Assembly (NCBI GenBank): GCA_900105225.1
Contig: LT629764.1
Coordinates: 4,484,501-4,548,500, forward strand
Source: Paenibacillaceae bacterium GAS479
GTDB taxonomy: Bacteria > Bacillota > Bacilli > Paenibacillales > Paenibacillaceae
Direction: 5' to 3'
DNA: 64,000 nucleotides
Shown piece by piece: positions 18,423 through 27,340 of the stretch (positions are counted from its first letter, which is position 1; each line of letters starts with the position of its first letter). The position numbers and the translations under genes were made by a program. The notes below the pieces were generated by a model. The model had not been told where the DNA came from. It ran no database searches and worked only from the letters and a program-made list of their open reading frames with translations.

Positions 18423-19862
18423 ATGAGCAGCAAAAGTGAAAAAACAATCCACGATCTACAGCAATTGCTTGGTGAAGCGAGTGTCAAATCTGATGCCGGC
18501 AGTTTGGCGAATCGCGCGAATGATACATGGCCTTTGCGGCTAGTTCAGAAGACAGTTGGCGGGCGGTTGCCAGGACCGTTATGTGTGGTTAAACCCAAAA
18601 ATACGGCGGAAGTGGTTAAAGCGCTAGCTTATTTGAATGAGCAAGGCATCACGACCGTTCCTTTTGGCGGAGGTTCGGGTGTCGGCGGAGGAGCGGAGCC
18701 TACAAAAGAAAGCGTTATTATCGATGTTGGCGCAATGAATCAAATTATTGAACTGAATGAAGAGAACTTATTTGTAACAACTCAGCCGGGGGTCATTTTG
18801 GGTGATTTGGAGAAGGTTTTGAATGAAAAAGGCTATACAACCGGTCACTATCCGCAGTCGATTAACCTGGCACAGATGGGCGGCCTGGTGGCAACAAGAA
18901 GTTCGGGCCAATTCAGTACAAAGTATGGAAATATAGAAGATGTGCTGCTCGGGCTTGAAGCTGTTCTGCCTAACGGTGAAGTCATTAGAATAAAGAACAT
19001 TCCAAGACGTTCAGTTGGTCCGGATTTGCGGCATATTTGGCTGGGGTCCGAAGGGATATTCGGGGTCATTACCGAAGTGAGCGTCAAAATATTCCCGACG
19101 CCGCAGGAGCGTTGGATGCAAGCCTATGCCATCCCAAGTATGCGTCAGGGTCTGGGAATCATTCAAAGTTTTGTGAGAGAAGGATGGCAGCCGGCAGTCG
19201 TTCGGTTGCATGACGATAAAGAAGCCGCTCAAAAATATGCCTCTTATGTTCATGAAGGCGAATCTATTCTGCTTATTTTGACGGAAGGGCCCAAAGGATT
19301 AGCACAAGCTGAAGGCAACGGGGTTGATGCGATTGTTCAGGTTATGGGAGGACGCCCGTTAGGCGAAGATCCCGTGCAGGAGTGGTTAGGGCATCGGAAT
19401 GATGTCAAACTCGAGCAATATACCAGCCAGGGAATTATTGTTGATACGATCGAAATTTCGGCCATGTGGTCGGATATCGCTGCGATCTATGAAAAAGTGA
19501 CGGAGCGTCTAACAAAGGAAGTGCCTGAACTGCTTCTTATCACAGGACACTCCTCCCACAGCTATAAACAAGGAACGAATATTTACTTTATATTCGGAGC
19601 ACAGCCTGAGCAAAATCCGAATAAAGTTGAACAGCTGTACTGGACCATCTGGTCTAAAGTAATGGAAACGACATTGGAACACGGAGGCTCCATATGTCAC
19701 CATCACGGGATTGGGAAGGGCCGTGCGTTATGGGTTCCAGATGAACTCGGAAGTTCGTATTCGCTGTTAAAAAAATTAAAGGAAGTCCTTGACCCTAACG
19801 GTGTTATGAACCAAGGCACATTAATGCCGGCAACAATTAATAAGCCATTGGAATTAACATGA
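18423..19862 (+). CDS. FAD-linked oxidase resembling alkyldihydroxyacetonephosphate synthase
   Basis: PCMH-type FAD-binding protein. The FAD loop VPFGGGSGVGGGAEPT lies near residues 79-94, and PQSINLAQMGGLVATRSSGQ then YGNIEDVLLGLEAVLPNGE match the AGPS subgroup. A C-terminal ICHHHGIGKGRALW resembles the catalytic histidine-rich loop of AGPS. Length 479 aa. ATG 18423 has AAAGGAG 9 nt before it, better than TTG 18417. True AGPS swaps the acyl group of acyl-DHAP for an alkyl group; whether this protein does so or oxidises a hydroxyacid or polyol is open. It forms an operon with the GlpD-like gene. Confidence 0.8.
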   Translation: MSSKSEKTIHDLQQLLGEASVKSDAGSLANRANDTWPLRLVQKTVGGRLPGPLCVVKPKNTAEVVKALAYLNEQGITTVPFGGGSGVGGGAEPTKESVIIDVGAMNQIIELNEENLFVTTQPGVILGDLEKVLNEKGYTTGHYPQSINLAQMGGLVATRSSGQFSTKYGNIEDVLLGLEAVLPNGEVIRIKNIPRRSVGPDLRHIWLGSEGIFGVITEVSVKIFPTPQERWMQAYAIPSMRQGLGIIQSFVREGWQPAVVRLHDDKEAAQKYASYVHEGESILLILTEGPKGLAQAEGNGVDAIVQVMGGRPLGEDPVQEWLGHRNDVKLEQYTSQGIIVDTIEISAMWSDIAAIYEKVTERLTKEVPELLLITGHSSHSYKQGTNIYFIFGAQPEQNPNKVEQLYWTIWSKVMETTLEHGGSICHHHGIGKGRALWVPDELGSSYSLLKKLKEVLDPNGVMNQGTLMPATINKPLELT

Positions 19863-19910
19863 CAGGACAATGAAACCGCCAATCTCGCCTTTCAAGAAAG
19901 GAGCAACGTC

Positions 19911-21560
19911 ATGGGAATTCATCCGTTCAGTCCTGAAGGTCGACAACAGGCGTTACAGGAAATGGGGAAACAAACCGTAGATTTGCTCATTATCGGCGGC
20001 GGAATCACGGGCTCCGGTCTGGCAAGGGATGCTGCGCTTCGAGGACTAAAAGTAGCCTTGGTAGAAAAGGTTGATTTCGGTTACGGAACATCAAGCCGAT
20101 CTTCAAAACTTGTTCATGGGGGAGTTCGTTATTTGGCTTATGGCGAAGTCAACCTCGTTAGAGAGTCTGCACGAGAACGCAAAGTTTTAAAAAAAATCGC
20201 CCCTCATTTAATTCATTCCTTGCCGTTTGTTTTTCCCCTCTATAAAGGAGAAAGCCTGATGAAGTTTCGTGCCGGTTTCTTCCTGTTTGATAAGTTGGCT
20301 GGTTCGACAAAATTCGAAAAGCATAAAGTGTTGAGTGTTGAAGAAGTCAGAGAATCCGTACCTGCCCTTAGAGATCCTTTGATCGGCGGTATTGTTTATG
20401 GAGAATACATTACGGAAGATGCACGATTCACGCTGCTGAATGCGATTTCGGCGGCCGAACAAGGCGCATTGGTTGCCAATCATGCCGAAGTTACCGATTT
20501 TATTATAGAGGGCGACAAAGTCATCGGGGCGAAAGTGACGGATAAACTGTCTGGCGAAACATATGGAATTCACGCCAAAGTTACTGTGAATGCGACAGGG
20601 CCGTGGGCAGAACAATTGCTCGTAAAGGAGCGATTATCGACGCCGAAAAAATTGTTGCTTAGCAAAGGAATTCATATTGTATTTGATGCCGCTCGCATTC
20701 CAATAAAAGGCGCTGTCGCTTTGAAATCGCCGTCTGGCAAGGAAGGATTTATGATACGCCGCTGGAATTACGTGTATGTCGGAACGACCGATGTGCAGCA
20801 TGATGGAATCATCGATCAACCGCAAGCGGATCGTGACGCTATGAATCATCTTCTCGGCATGAGCCAGGAATGTTTCCCAGATTTGAACTTAACGGAAGAC
20901 GATATTTTAGGCACTTGGGCAGGCGTAAGACCTCTCATTTCCGAAGGAAATAAATCTTCGCGCGATACTTCGAGACATGATGAAATATGGAAAATCAAAG
21001 ATGGATTATTAACTGTTGCCGGCGGCAAGCTTACGACTTATCGTCCGATGGCCGATCGTATCATGACGAGTGTAGGCAAGGAACTGGGGATCGAATTGCC
21101 GGATAATCATCTGACAGAAGAAGTTATTCTTCCAGGCGGCGACATTAAAGGCGACTTTGAACAATTTAAGGGGCAGATGACTAAAAGGCTGGCGAATCTA
21201 GGCTTTTCTGATGAAACGGCCGAGCGATTAATATGGTTATACGGGACAGCCATCGAGAATTTGCTACAATATGCCAATGAAGATCCCGCCTGGCTTGAAC
21301 CGATCGCTCTAGGCATACCTGCAATAAAGGCGGAAGTACGGTTGGCATTAGAAAAGGAAATGGCGCTCAGTTTAACCGATTTTCTTGACCGCCGATCCGC
21401 CTTGTTGATATTCAGCAAAGATCATGGTGTAGAATCGGCCAAAACTGTCGCACATATTATGGGCGAAAGATTGCAGTGGAGCGATGAGCATAAAAAGGAA
21501 CAAATAAACATCTATCTAGAGCTGCAACAAAAACATCTTACCGATTCCATTCGAGTATAG
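19911..21560 (+). CDS. Glycerol-3-phosphate dehydrogenase-like FAD protein (GlpD family)
   Basis: 549 aa. The Rossmann FAD motif LLIIGGGITGSGLARDAALRG is at residues 24-44, and YGTSSRSSKLVHGGVRYL is the hallmark DAO/GlpD block; VAGGKLTTYRPMAD and the C-terminal DAO_C helical domain are present. Family members oxidise glycerol 3-phosphate to DHAP and feed electrons to quinone at the membrane. AAAGGAG precedes ATG 19911. As second gene after the AGPS-like oxidase it probably handles the phosphorylated product of the FGGY kinase. It may be a paralogue of a housekeeping glpD elsewhere. Confidence 0.85.
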   Translation: MGIHPFSPEGRQQALQEMGKQTVDLLIIGGGITGSGLARDAALRGLKVALVEKVDFGYGTSSRSSKLVHGGVRYLAYGEVNLVRESARERKVLKKIAPHLIHSLPFVFPLYKGESLMKFRAGFFLFDKLAGSTKFEKHKVLSVEEVRESVPALRDPLIGGIVYGEYITEDARFTLLNAISAAEQGALVANHAEVTDFIIEGDKVIGAKVTDKLSGETYGIHAKVTVNATGPWAEQLLVKERLSTPKKLLLSKGIHIVFDAARIPIKGAVALKSPSGKEGFMIRRWNYVYVGTTDVQHDGIIDQPQADRDAMNHLLGMSQECFPDLNLTEDDILGTWAGVRPLISEGNKSSRDTSRHDEIWKIKDGLLTVAGGKLTTYRPMADRIMTSVGKELGIELPDNHLTEEVILPGGDIKGDFEQFKGQMTKRLANLGFSDETAERLIWLYGTAIENLLQYANEDPAWLEPIALGIPAIKAEVRLALEKEMALSLTDFLDRRSALLIFSKDHGVESAKTVAHIMGERLQWSDEHKKEQINIYLELQQKHLTDSIRV

Positions 21561-21704
21561 AAACATAATGCATATTCCAAACATGTAAATAATGGTTATA
21601 TTATATTTAATTACTAATAGACAATGGAAACAGAGCCCCTGATAATAGATTGGATGTTCCCGTTACTGGAGCACTTACATAATCAAGGGCAGGGGATTGA
21701 AGTC

Positions 21705-23042
21705 ATGCAAGTCTTAAAGAAATGGGCTGTCATTGTTGGCGCGGCCATGGTTATTGTTATTGGCATTAGCGGCGGGGCGACGGAAGCGGCTGCAGCGAAA
21801 GGAACGCCCATCAGCGTTTATTTGAACGGCAAGAAGCAAACTTTTGATCAGCCTCCGGTAATCGTGAACGGGGTCACGCTTGTGCCGCTGCGCGGCATTT
21901 TTGAAGGGCTCGGCGCCAAAATTTCGTTGAACGGAAAAACGATCACTGCAACGAAGGGTTTCACGACGATTGTGCATACAATCGGTCAATACGGGGCTCT
22001 CGTTGACGGCGAGAGGATTGCAATGTCGCAGTCGTCGCTTGTGCTGAAGGGCCGTACACTCGTGCCGCTTCGCTTTATCGGCGAAGCGCTCGACAGTAAG
22101 GTAAGCTGGGACTCGGGTAAGCGTCAAGTAACCGTCATGGCGCTGAAGGGCGATGAACTGCAAGCCCGCTGGGCCGAAAAGGCGGATACATTTGTATGGG
22201 CAGGCAAGTTGGATAAGCTCAAACAAATGCTGAAGTATGGCTGGAAGCCAGCACTAAGCGAGCAGGCCTGGGTCGGCAGCGTGCTCACCAAAAATAAGGA
22301 TATCGTGAAGCTGTTTCTGGACAACGGAGCAAACGTCAATGTGATTGCTACGGATGAAGATGGAGGCAATTTGGCGTTGCTTGAAGCGGCAACACTGCCG
22401 TACCGCGTGACAGCGGATGGCGATTATGTAGGGACGTCGCAAACGTCGGATCTTGAGCTGCTGCGGCTGTTGCTGGCGGCCAAACCTGCCATTAAGGAAC
22501 TGGAGCAGCAGATCGGCAGTCTGCTGTGGACGCCAGCTTCTTACAATCGGTTGTTAATCGCTCAAGAGCTGATCAATGCGGGCGCAAGCGTTAAGTCCGA
22601 CGGCGAAAGGAAATTCAGCGCTGCTCTTGTCGGAGCGGCGGGATACGTGGACAAGGACGGCAATCGCGCGATTGAAATGATGGAGCTGCTGCTCAAAAAC
22701 GGGGCTGACGCCAACGATTGCAACTGTAATCCGTTAGAGGAATATACGGCGCTGGAATATGCAAGCGGCATATTGTACGATGCCGAGGACGGCAGCACCG
22801 AGCACAAGCCGGATATTCGTGCGGTGCAGCTGTTGCTGCAATATGGAGCGGATCCTAAGCATGATAACTCTCTGTATGAGGCTGTCGCAGCGGATTCAAT
22901 CGATGTCGTCAAGATGCTGCTTGAAAAAGGTGCAGACCCTAACAAGCTTCACCCAATCGCGGAGCAAACTCCGCTGGAGCTTGCCCGCGAGAACGGCAGC
23001 AAACAATTAATTGCGCTGCTGGAAGAAAAGGCAAAGAGCTAG
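21705..23042 (+). CDS. Secreted copper-amine-oxidase-N / ankyrin protein, paralogue of 13505
   Basis: Same architecture as the protein at 13505: signal peptide (about residues 1-26), copper-amine-oxidase-N domain (VIVNGVTLVPLRGIFEGLGA, RTLVPLRFIGEALDSKV), then ankyrin-type repeats with matching positions (LFLDNGANVN, MELLLKNGADAND, KMLLEKGADPNK). The two align end to end, so one is a duplicate, now divided by the glycerol-type module. ATG 21705 has AGGGGA about 9 nt before it; the frame is open to 21624 without a better site. Length 445 aa. Confidence 0.85.
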   Translation: MQVLKKWAVIVGAAMVIVIGISGGATEAAAAKGTPISVYLNGKKQTFDQPPVIVNGVTLVPLRGIFEGLGAKISLNGKTITATKGFTTIVHTIGQYGALVDGERIAMSQSSLVLKGRTLVPLRFIGEALDSKVSWDSGKRQVTVMALKGDELQARWAEKADTFVWAGKLDKLKQMLKYGWKPALSEQAWVGSVLTKNKDIVKLFLDNGANVNVIATDEDGGNLALLEAATLPYRVTADGDYVGTSQTSDLELLRLLLAAKPAIKELEQQIGSLLWTPASYNRLLIAQELINAGASVKSDGERKFSAALVGAAGYVDKDGNRAIEMMELLLKNGADANDCNCNPLEEYTALEYASGILYDAEDGSTEHKPDIRAVQLLLQYGADPKHDNSLYEAVAADSIDVVKMLLEKGADPNKLHPIAEQTPLELARENGSKQLIALLEEKAKS

Positions 23043-23147
23043 TAACGTAAAAGTGCCTTCAACCGCTCTTGCTGGGTGTATGGTTGCCGTTTACGCCGAA
23101 CCGGCCAAGACGGCGCGGCGCAAAAGGCCTTTTATTCCATAAGTAAC

Positions 23148-23202
23148 AGACCTTTGGAAAGCCCCGCTTACAAGATGCGGGCTGCTTTCCGGGGGTCTTT
23201 TT
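23148..23202 (+). terminator. Strong terminator after the ankyrin gene (repeat unit 1)
   Basis: AGACCTTTGGAAAGCCCCGC pairs almost fully with GCGGGCTGCTTTCCGGGGGTCT and TTTTT follows. It is part of a roughly 110-bp module repeated at 23313-23428. Confidence 0.9.
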
Positions 23203-23220
23203 GACATTTGAAAAAAATGC

Positions 23221-23267
23221 TTTACCTTCCGTTTATTGGCGTGTAATATGTTACATCAAACGGAAGG
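23221..23267 (+). promoter_or_regulatory. Candidate promoter with nested inverted repeats
   Basis: TTTACC (23221-23226) and TAATAT (23244-23249) have 17-bp spacing. The -10 lies inside the dyad TGTAATATGTTACA (23242-23255), itself enclosed by CCTTCCGTTT (23225-23234) and AAACGGAAGG (23258-23267). It probably drives the ABC exporter genes and may be repressor-controlled. Confidence 0.45.
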
Positions 23268-23370
23268 GTTTCTAGGGATCCGGGAAGCGGGCGGCGGCAT
23301 GCTGCCTCTCTTCGCCGAACCGAGCGAAACCGCCGCGGCGCGATAGGCCGCGTACACCGTAAGGGATAAA

Positions 23371-23428
23371 AGACCTTCGGAAAGTTCCGCCTGCACACCA
23401 TGCAGGCCGGCTTTCCGGAGGTCTTTTT
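23371..23428 (+). terminator. Terminator or attenuator in the ABC exporter leader (repeat unit 2)
   Basis: AGACCTTCGGAAAG pairs with CTTTCCGGAGGTCT around an inner CCTGCA/TGCAGG hairpin; TTTTT follows. Lying between a candidate promoter (23221) and the ABC gene (23536), it could act as an attenuator. Apart from these elements, 23043-23535 shows no gene. Confidence 0.8.
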
Positions 23429-23535
23429 GTCATGGGCGCGAACTTATCTTGTTCGTATTACCTGGAGCTTCGGAAGGAAGCTGTGGGCCGACATGGTTTT
23501 GCAAGGGAAATTGAGTGGCAGGGGGAGTGGAGAGC

Positions 23536-24636
23536 ATGAACGCGCTCGAGACGAGAGGATTGAAAAAAACGTTCCGCGTCAAACAAAAAGCACCCGGATT
23601 CGCGGCAAGCCTCCGCTCGTTATGGGCGCCGCAGTGGAGCGACAAGGAAGCGGTTAGCGGCATCGACCTAACGGTTGCGCAAGGGGAGACGGTCGCTTTT
23701 CTTGGCCCGAACGGCGCGGGCAAGTCAACGACCATCAAGATGCTGACGGGCATCTTGCATCCCAGCGAAGGGGAAGCGAAGGTGCTTGGATACGTCCCGT
23801 GGAAGGAACGGAAGCAGCTCGCTTACCGCATCGGAACCGTTTTTGGACAAAAGTCGCAGTTATGGTACCATCTTCCACCGAGTGATACGTTCGAACTGAT
23901 GAGCCGCATTTACGAGCTGGATCGGACGGATTACAAGAAACGCCGCGACGATTTGATCGAGCGCTTCGTACTCGGCCCTTACTTGAACACGCCAGTGCGG
24001 CGATTATCGCTCGGTGAGCGGATGCGCTGCGAGATTGCCTGCTCGTTCCTGCATCGCCCGAGCTTGTTGTTCCTCGACGAGCCAACGATCGGGCTGGATG
24101 CGATGATCAAGGAAAGAATCCGCGAGCTGATCGCGGAGCTTAACCGGGAGGAGGGCACTACGGTATTCCTGACCTCCCATGATGCGGGTGACATTGAGCG
24201 GTTATGCCGCAGAGCTGTCGTTATTCACCATGGCGGCATTATGGTCGACGGGTCGGTGGAGCGGCTGAAACGGGATATTTTGCGCTATAAGACGGTCTCG
24301 ATTCGCACAGTTGAGGGGACTGAGTTGTCGGGGAGCGAGGAAGGGAATGTAATTCGGTCCACAATTGTCGCAGCGGAAGGAGAGGAGAGGCAGCTTGCCG
24401 TTGGGAGAGATAGCAGCATGCCTTTCGGAACGGAACGACTGCCGTCGGAGCCGGGCATTCTCAAGCTGTCGGTCGACCTGACGGCGACAGGTGTGGAAGC
24501 CGTGTTGTCGGAGCTGATGAGCCGGCTGTCGATCGCAGATGTCACAGTTGAAGACCCTCCGATGGAGGAGGTCATTAAGACGCTGTTCGAGCGTGGCAGG
24601 GAGCAGAGAACAGCAGGGGAGGGAAATCCGCCATGA
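23536..24636 (+). CDS. ABC-2 type transporter ATP-binding protein
   Basis: 366 aa with Walker A GPNGAGKST near residue 57, signature LSLGERMRCEIA, Walker B LLFLDEP and the H-loop in LTSHDAGDIERLCRR. About 110 extra residues follow the ATPase core, as in NatA/DrrA-type exporters. ATG 23536 has GGGGGAG just before it. The next two genes overlap and encode the membrane partners, so this is a three-gene efflux or export system. The substrate cannot be read from the sequence. Confidence 0.9.
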   Translation: MNALETRGLKKTFRVKQKAPGFAASLRSLWAPQWSDKEAVSGIDLTVAQGETVAFLGPNGAGKSTTIKMLTGILHPSEGEAKVLGYVPWKERKQLAYRIGTVFGQKSQLWYHLPPSDTFELMSRIYELDRTDYKKRRDDLIERFVLGPYLNTPVRRLSLGERMRCEIACSFLHRPSLLFLDEPTIGLDAMIKERIRELIAELNREEGTTVFLTSHDAGDIERLCRRAVVIHHGGIMVDGSVERLKRDILRYKTVSIRTVEGTELSGSEEGNVIRSTIVAAEGEERQLAVGRDSSMPFGTERLPSEPGILKLSVDLTATGVEAVLSELMSRLSIADVTVEDPPMEEVIKTLFERGREQRTAGEGNPP

Positions 24637-25493
24637 GCAGTGAGATAAAGTACGGAATAGCAGCAGGAAGGGGCGGCCCGCTCCAAAGACTCGCACGCAA
24701 AGCTGCCAAGTACTCTGCCGTTGGCGGGATTACGCTCAAGCAGCAGACGGCTTATTGGGTCGATTTCCTGATGAGATCAGTGTTTTTGCTGCTCATTCTA
24801 TATGTGTTCATGCAGCTGTGGACGGCCGCTTATAGCGGTCAAGGCAGCGGGACAGACACGGTCATCAGCGGATTCCGCTTGAAGGACATCATTTGGTATC
24901 TTGTTTTGACCGAAGCATTCACAATGGCTTTTCCACAGTTATGTACTCGAATCGAGGAGGAGGTAAAAAGCGGCGGCATCGCTATCCGCCTGCTGACGCC
25001 GATTTCGTACAGCGGTTATCAGTACGCCTCCTATTTAGGAGAGGCGGCTCTGCGCTTCCTGATCAATCTCGCCTGCGGTACAGCGATCGGCTGGATGCTC
25101 GTCGGGCCGCCGGAATTCGGCGGAGGCTGGGCGGCGATGGCGGCACTTGGCCTTGGCAGCTTCACTTTAGCTTTTCTGCTCAATTTGTCCGTTGCGTTAT
25201 GCGCATTCTGGGTGGAGGAAACGAGAGGGCTGGAATTCATTCTCCAGAAGCTGCAATTCACCGTTGGCGGCATGCTCATTCCTTTGGATCTGATGCCCCA
25301 CTGGTTACAGCAGATATGTGCATGGCTGCCCTTTCAGGCGGTGTTGTATTTTCCGGCGAAGGCCGCGGTCAGCGGTGGGAGCGGTTTGGGCGGGTATCTG
25401 CTGCTGCAGCTGGTCTGGATTCTACTTTTGGCGGCTCTAGCCGCATGGATTTATTCGCGGGGCGTTAGGAGGCTGAATGTCAATGGAGGTTGA
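24633..25493 (+). CDS. ABC-2 type permease subunit 1
   Basis: 286 aa with about six hydrophobic segments. It begins inside the ATPase stop codon (ATGA). The pattern (FRLKDIIWYLVLTEAF, then GGIAIRLLTPISYSGYQYA) is that of DUF990-like ABC-2 permeases, which come in pairs. With the following gene it probably forms a heterodimeric channel driven by the ATPase at 23536. Confidence 0.85.
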   Translation: MSSEIKYGIAAGRGGPLQRLARKAAKYSAVGGITLKQQTAYWVDFLMRSVFLLLILYVFMQLWTAAYSGQGSGTDTVISGFRLKDIIWYLVLTEAFTMAFPQLCTRIEEEVKSGGIAIRLLTPISYSGYQYASYLGEAALRFLINLACGTAIGWMLVGPPEFGGGWAAMAALGLGSFTLAFLLNLSVALCAFWVEETRGLEFILQKLQFTVGGMLIPLDLMPHWLQQICAWLPFQAVLYFPAKAAVSGGSGLGGYLLLQLVWILLLAALAAWIYSRGVRRLNVNGG

Positions 25494-26304
25494 GAAAAGG
25501 CATCGCCGAGGGGGGTTTTGGAGGGGGACGCTGCCCTTCCTTTTCACCTGTTGGAAGCTGAATTTGGCGGGAGCAATGGAGTTCAGACTCAGCTTCCTGA
25601 TGACCGCAGGTATGATGTTCCTGAACAATATCATCTGGCTTCTGTTTTGGGGGATCTTTTTCAGCCGCTTTCCATCTGTTGGCGGGTGGGAGCTTGCCGA
25701 TATTATGCTGCTGTGGGCGGTGAGTGCAGGCGGCTTTGGCTGGGCGAATATGCTGTTCGGCAATTTCAGCCGAATCGCCTATTTGACAGCTCATGGAGAG
25801 CTGGACGTTTATATGACTCAGCCTAAGCCGGTGCTGCTCAATATTTTGGCGAGCCGAATGTCGCTTACGGCGATTGGAGATTTCCTGTTCGGGCTGGCGA
25901 TTTACGTCTACGTCGGTGATCACAGTTTGGGAGGTTTGCTGCGTTTTTTGCTCGCTTTACTATTGTCGGGCCTGTTCTTTCTATTTTTCACGTTGGCGGC
26001 CGGCTCACTGGCCTTTTTCATCGGCAATGCCGAAGGCATCGCTTTCCAGCTGTTCAACGGGTTTGTAACCTTCACCACTTACCCCACTGATATTTTCAAA
26101 GGACTAGGGAGAATGATGCTGTTCACAATTCTTCCTGCAGGTTTTATCAGTTATATGCCGATTGGCTTGCTGCGGGGCTGGGACAACGGTTTTATGTTTA
26201 CCGCGGCGGCAGCGCTGCTGGCGCTAACCGCTTTGGCATTGCTGCTGTTTTATTTAGGACTGCGGCGTTATAGCTCCGGCAATCGGATGGCGATGCGGAG
26301 TTGA
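25477..26304 (+). CDS. ABC-2 type permease subunit 2 (DUF990-like)
   Basis: 275 aa with about six transmembrane segments; ELDVYMTQPKPVLLNILASR corresponds to the cytoplasmic loop (GGIAIRLLTPISYS) of the preceding subunit, as expected for paired permeases. It overlaps subunit 1 by 17 bp and has AGGAGG just upstream of ATG 25477. It is the last gene of the exporter operon, converging on the AraC gene that ends at 26311. Confidence 0.85.
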   Translation: MSMEVEKRHRRGGFWRGTLPFLFTCWKLNLAGAMEFRLSFLMTAGMMFLNNIIWLLFWGIFFSRFPSVGGWELADIMLLWAVSAGGFGWANMLFGNFSRIAYLTAHGELDVYMTQPKPVLLNILASRMSLTAIGDFLFGLAIYVYVGDHSLGGLLRFLLALLLSGLFFLFFTLAAGSLAFFIGNAEGIAFQLFNGFVTFTTYPTDIFKGLGRMMLFTILPAGFISYMPIGLLRGWDNGFMFTAAAALLALTALALLLFYLGLRRYSSGNRMAMRS

Positions 26305-26310
26305 GGGCAA

Positions 26311-27207
26311 TCAATCCTCCTGTTTCGGATCAGAAGTCGGCTTCGCCTGTCCGTTCATGCGATATTGAGATGGAGTAAGTCCGGTTACTTCTTTGAACTG
26401 ATGGCTGAAATAATGAACGCTCTTGAAGCCGAGTCTGAGCGAGAGCGACTCCATTTTTTCTCCAAGCAGCAAAGCCTGTTTAGCCCGCTTAATCCGTTCT
26501 CTAATCATGAAATGTTTGGGCGCAAGCCCGACTTCTTCTTTGAACAACTTGGAAAAATGAATGGGATGATACCCGCATAATGCGGCGAGCTCCGCGACCG
26601 ACCAATTATAATCGGGCTGCAGTTGCATCGCTTGAATGGCCCCTTCTATTTTGCCGTTAACGGTCGCAGTGGGGTTTCCTTCTAGCCTATGTCGATAAAT
26701 AACGGTGATGGCCTGCATCATCAAGGCACGAAGCGCCATCGTATAACCAGGCTGTTCGGACTTATATTCCTTGACTATCCGAGTCCAGATCGGTTCGAGC
26801 CCAGGCACTTCAAACAAGGTCGGCATAATAAGCTGACCTGCCGTTCCGCTCGTGATTACAGGGTTGTTTGCAGCACCAAGGGGCGGCCAAGTATCCGAAT
26901 ATTGCATGCCAAGTCCAGGATGCACGGGTTCTGGAGAGGCATTTTGCCAGTTGAAATGAATGCTGTAGAAATCGGTTTTCTCCGTTGTTTCCAAATAGGT
27001 TTGACATTCGGGCCCGTAAAAGATACTTTCCCCAGGGCGGATCGTATAGGTCTCATTATTTAGATATAACTTGGCAGAGCCTGTAATCACACTCATGAAA
27101 TGGCAGTCGGGAATCGTTCGAATCCCCCAATTTTCGCCCGCTTCCTCGATTTGCCTGGCGGCGAAGTTAACCGTCGGTGCGATTTTCTCAAGCTCAATGA
27201 TAGACAT
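26311..27207 (-). CDS. AraC-family transcriptional regulator (divergent to PhyH gene)
   Basis: About 298 aa. An N-terminal cupin-like ligand domain (YTIRPGESIFYGPE) is followed by a C-terminal double helix-turn-helix: WSVAELAALCGYHPIHFSKL and LSLRLGFKSVHYFSHQFK, then GLTPSQYR. The frame is open to 27252, but ATG 27207 has AAGGGGAG before it and is preferred. It is divergent from the PhyH-like dioxygenase gene and probably controls it through the 27208-27340 interval, which contains a 9-bp inverted repeat. Confidence 0.9.
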   Translation of the reverse strand: MSIIELEKIAPTVNFAARQIEEAGENWGIRTIPDCHFMSVITGSAKLYLNNETYTIRPGESIFYGPECQTYLETTEKTDFYSIHFNWQNASPEPVHPGLGMQYSDTWPPLGAANNPVITSGTAGQLIMPTLFEVPGLEPIWTRIVKEYKSEQPGYTMALRALMMQAITVIYRHRLEGNPTATVNGKIEGAIQAMQLQPDYNWSVAELAALCGYHPIHFSKLFKEEVGLAPKHFMIRERIKRAKQALLLGEKMESLSLRLGFKSVHYFSHQFKEVTGLTPSQYRMNGQAKPTSDPKQED

Positions 27208-27285
27208 AGGCTCCCCTTCTCCCGGAATATAAGAAAAACACAAATGATTCATTAGATTTAGGAAAATACAAATGTCTGCGCTCTC

Positions 27286-27315
27286 ATTATGATTAGGTTA
27301 TCAACAAATCATAAT
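27286..27315. promoter_or_regulatory. Inverted repeat in the AraC-PhyH intergenic region
   Basis: ATTATGATT (27286-27294) and AATCATAAT (27307-27315) are exact complements 12 bp apart, just upstream of the PhyH ribosome site. It may be a regulator site or a leader hairpin. Confidence 0.4.
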
Positions 27316-27340
27316 CAAGGACGAGGAGAGGTGCAACAAT

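Noticed and set aside
13505-23042. Genomic island bounded by attachment sites
   Set aside because: The paralogous genes at the borders suggested it, but no integrase, transposase, tRNA-end repeat or short direct repeat was found.
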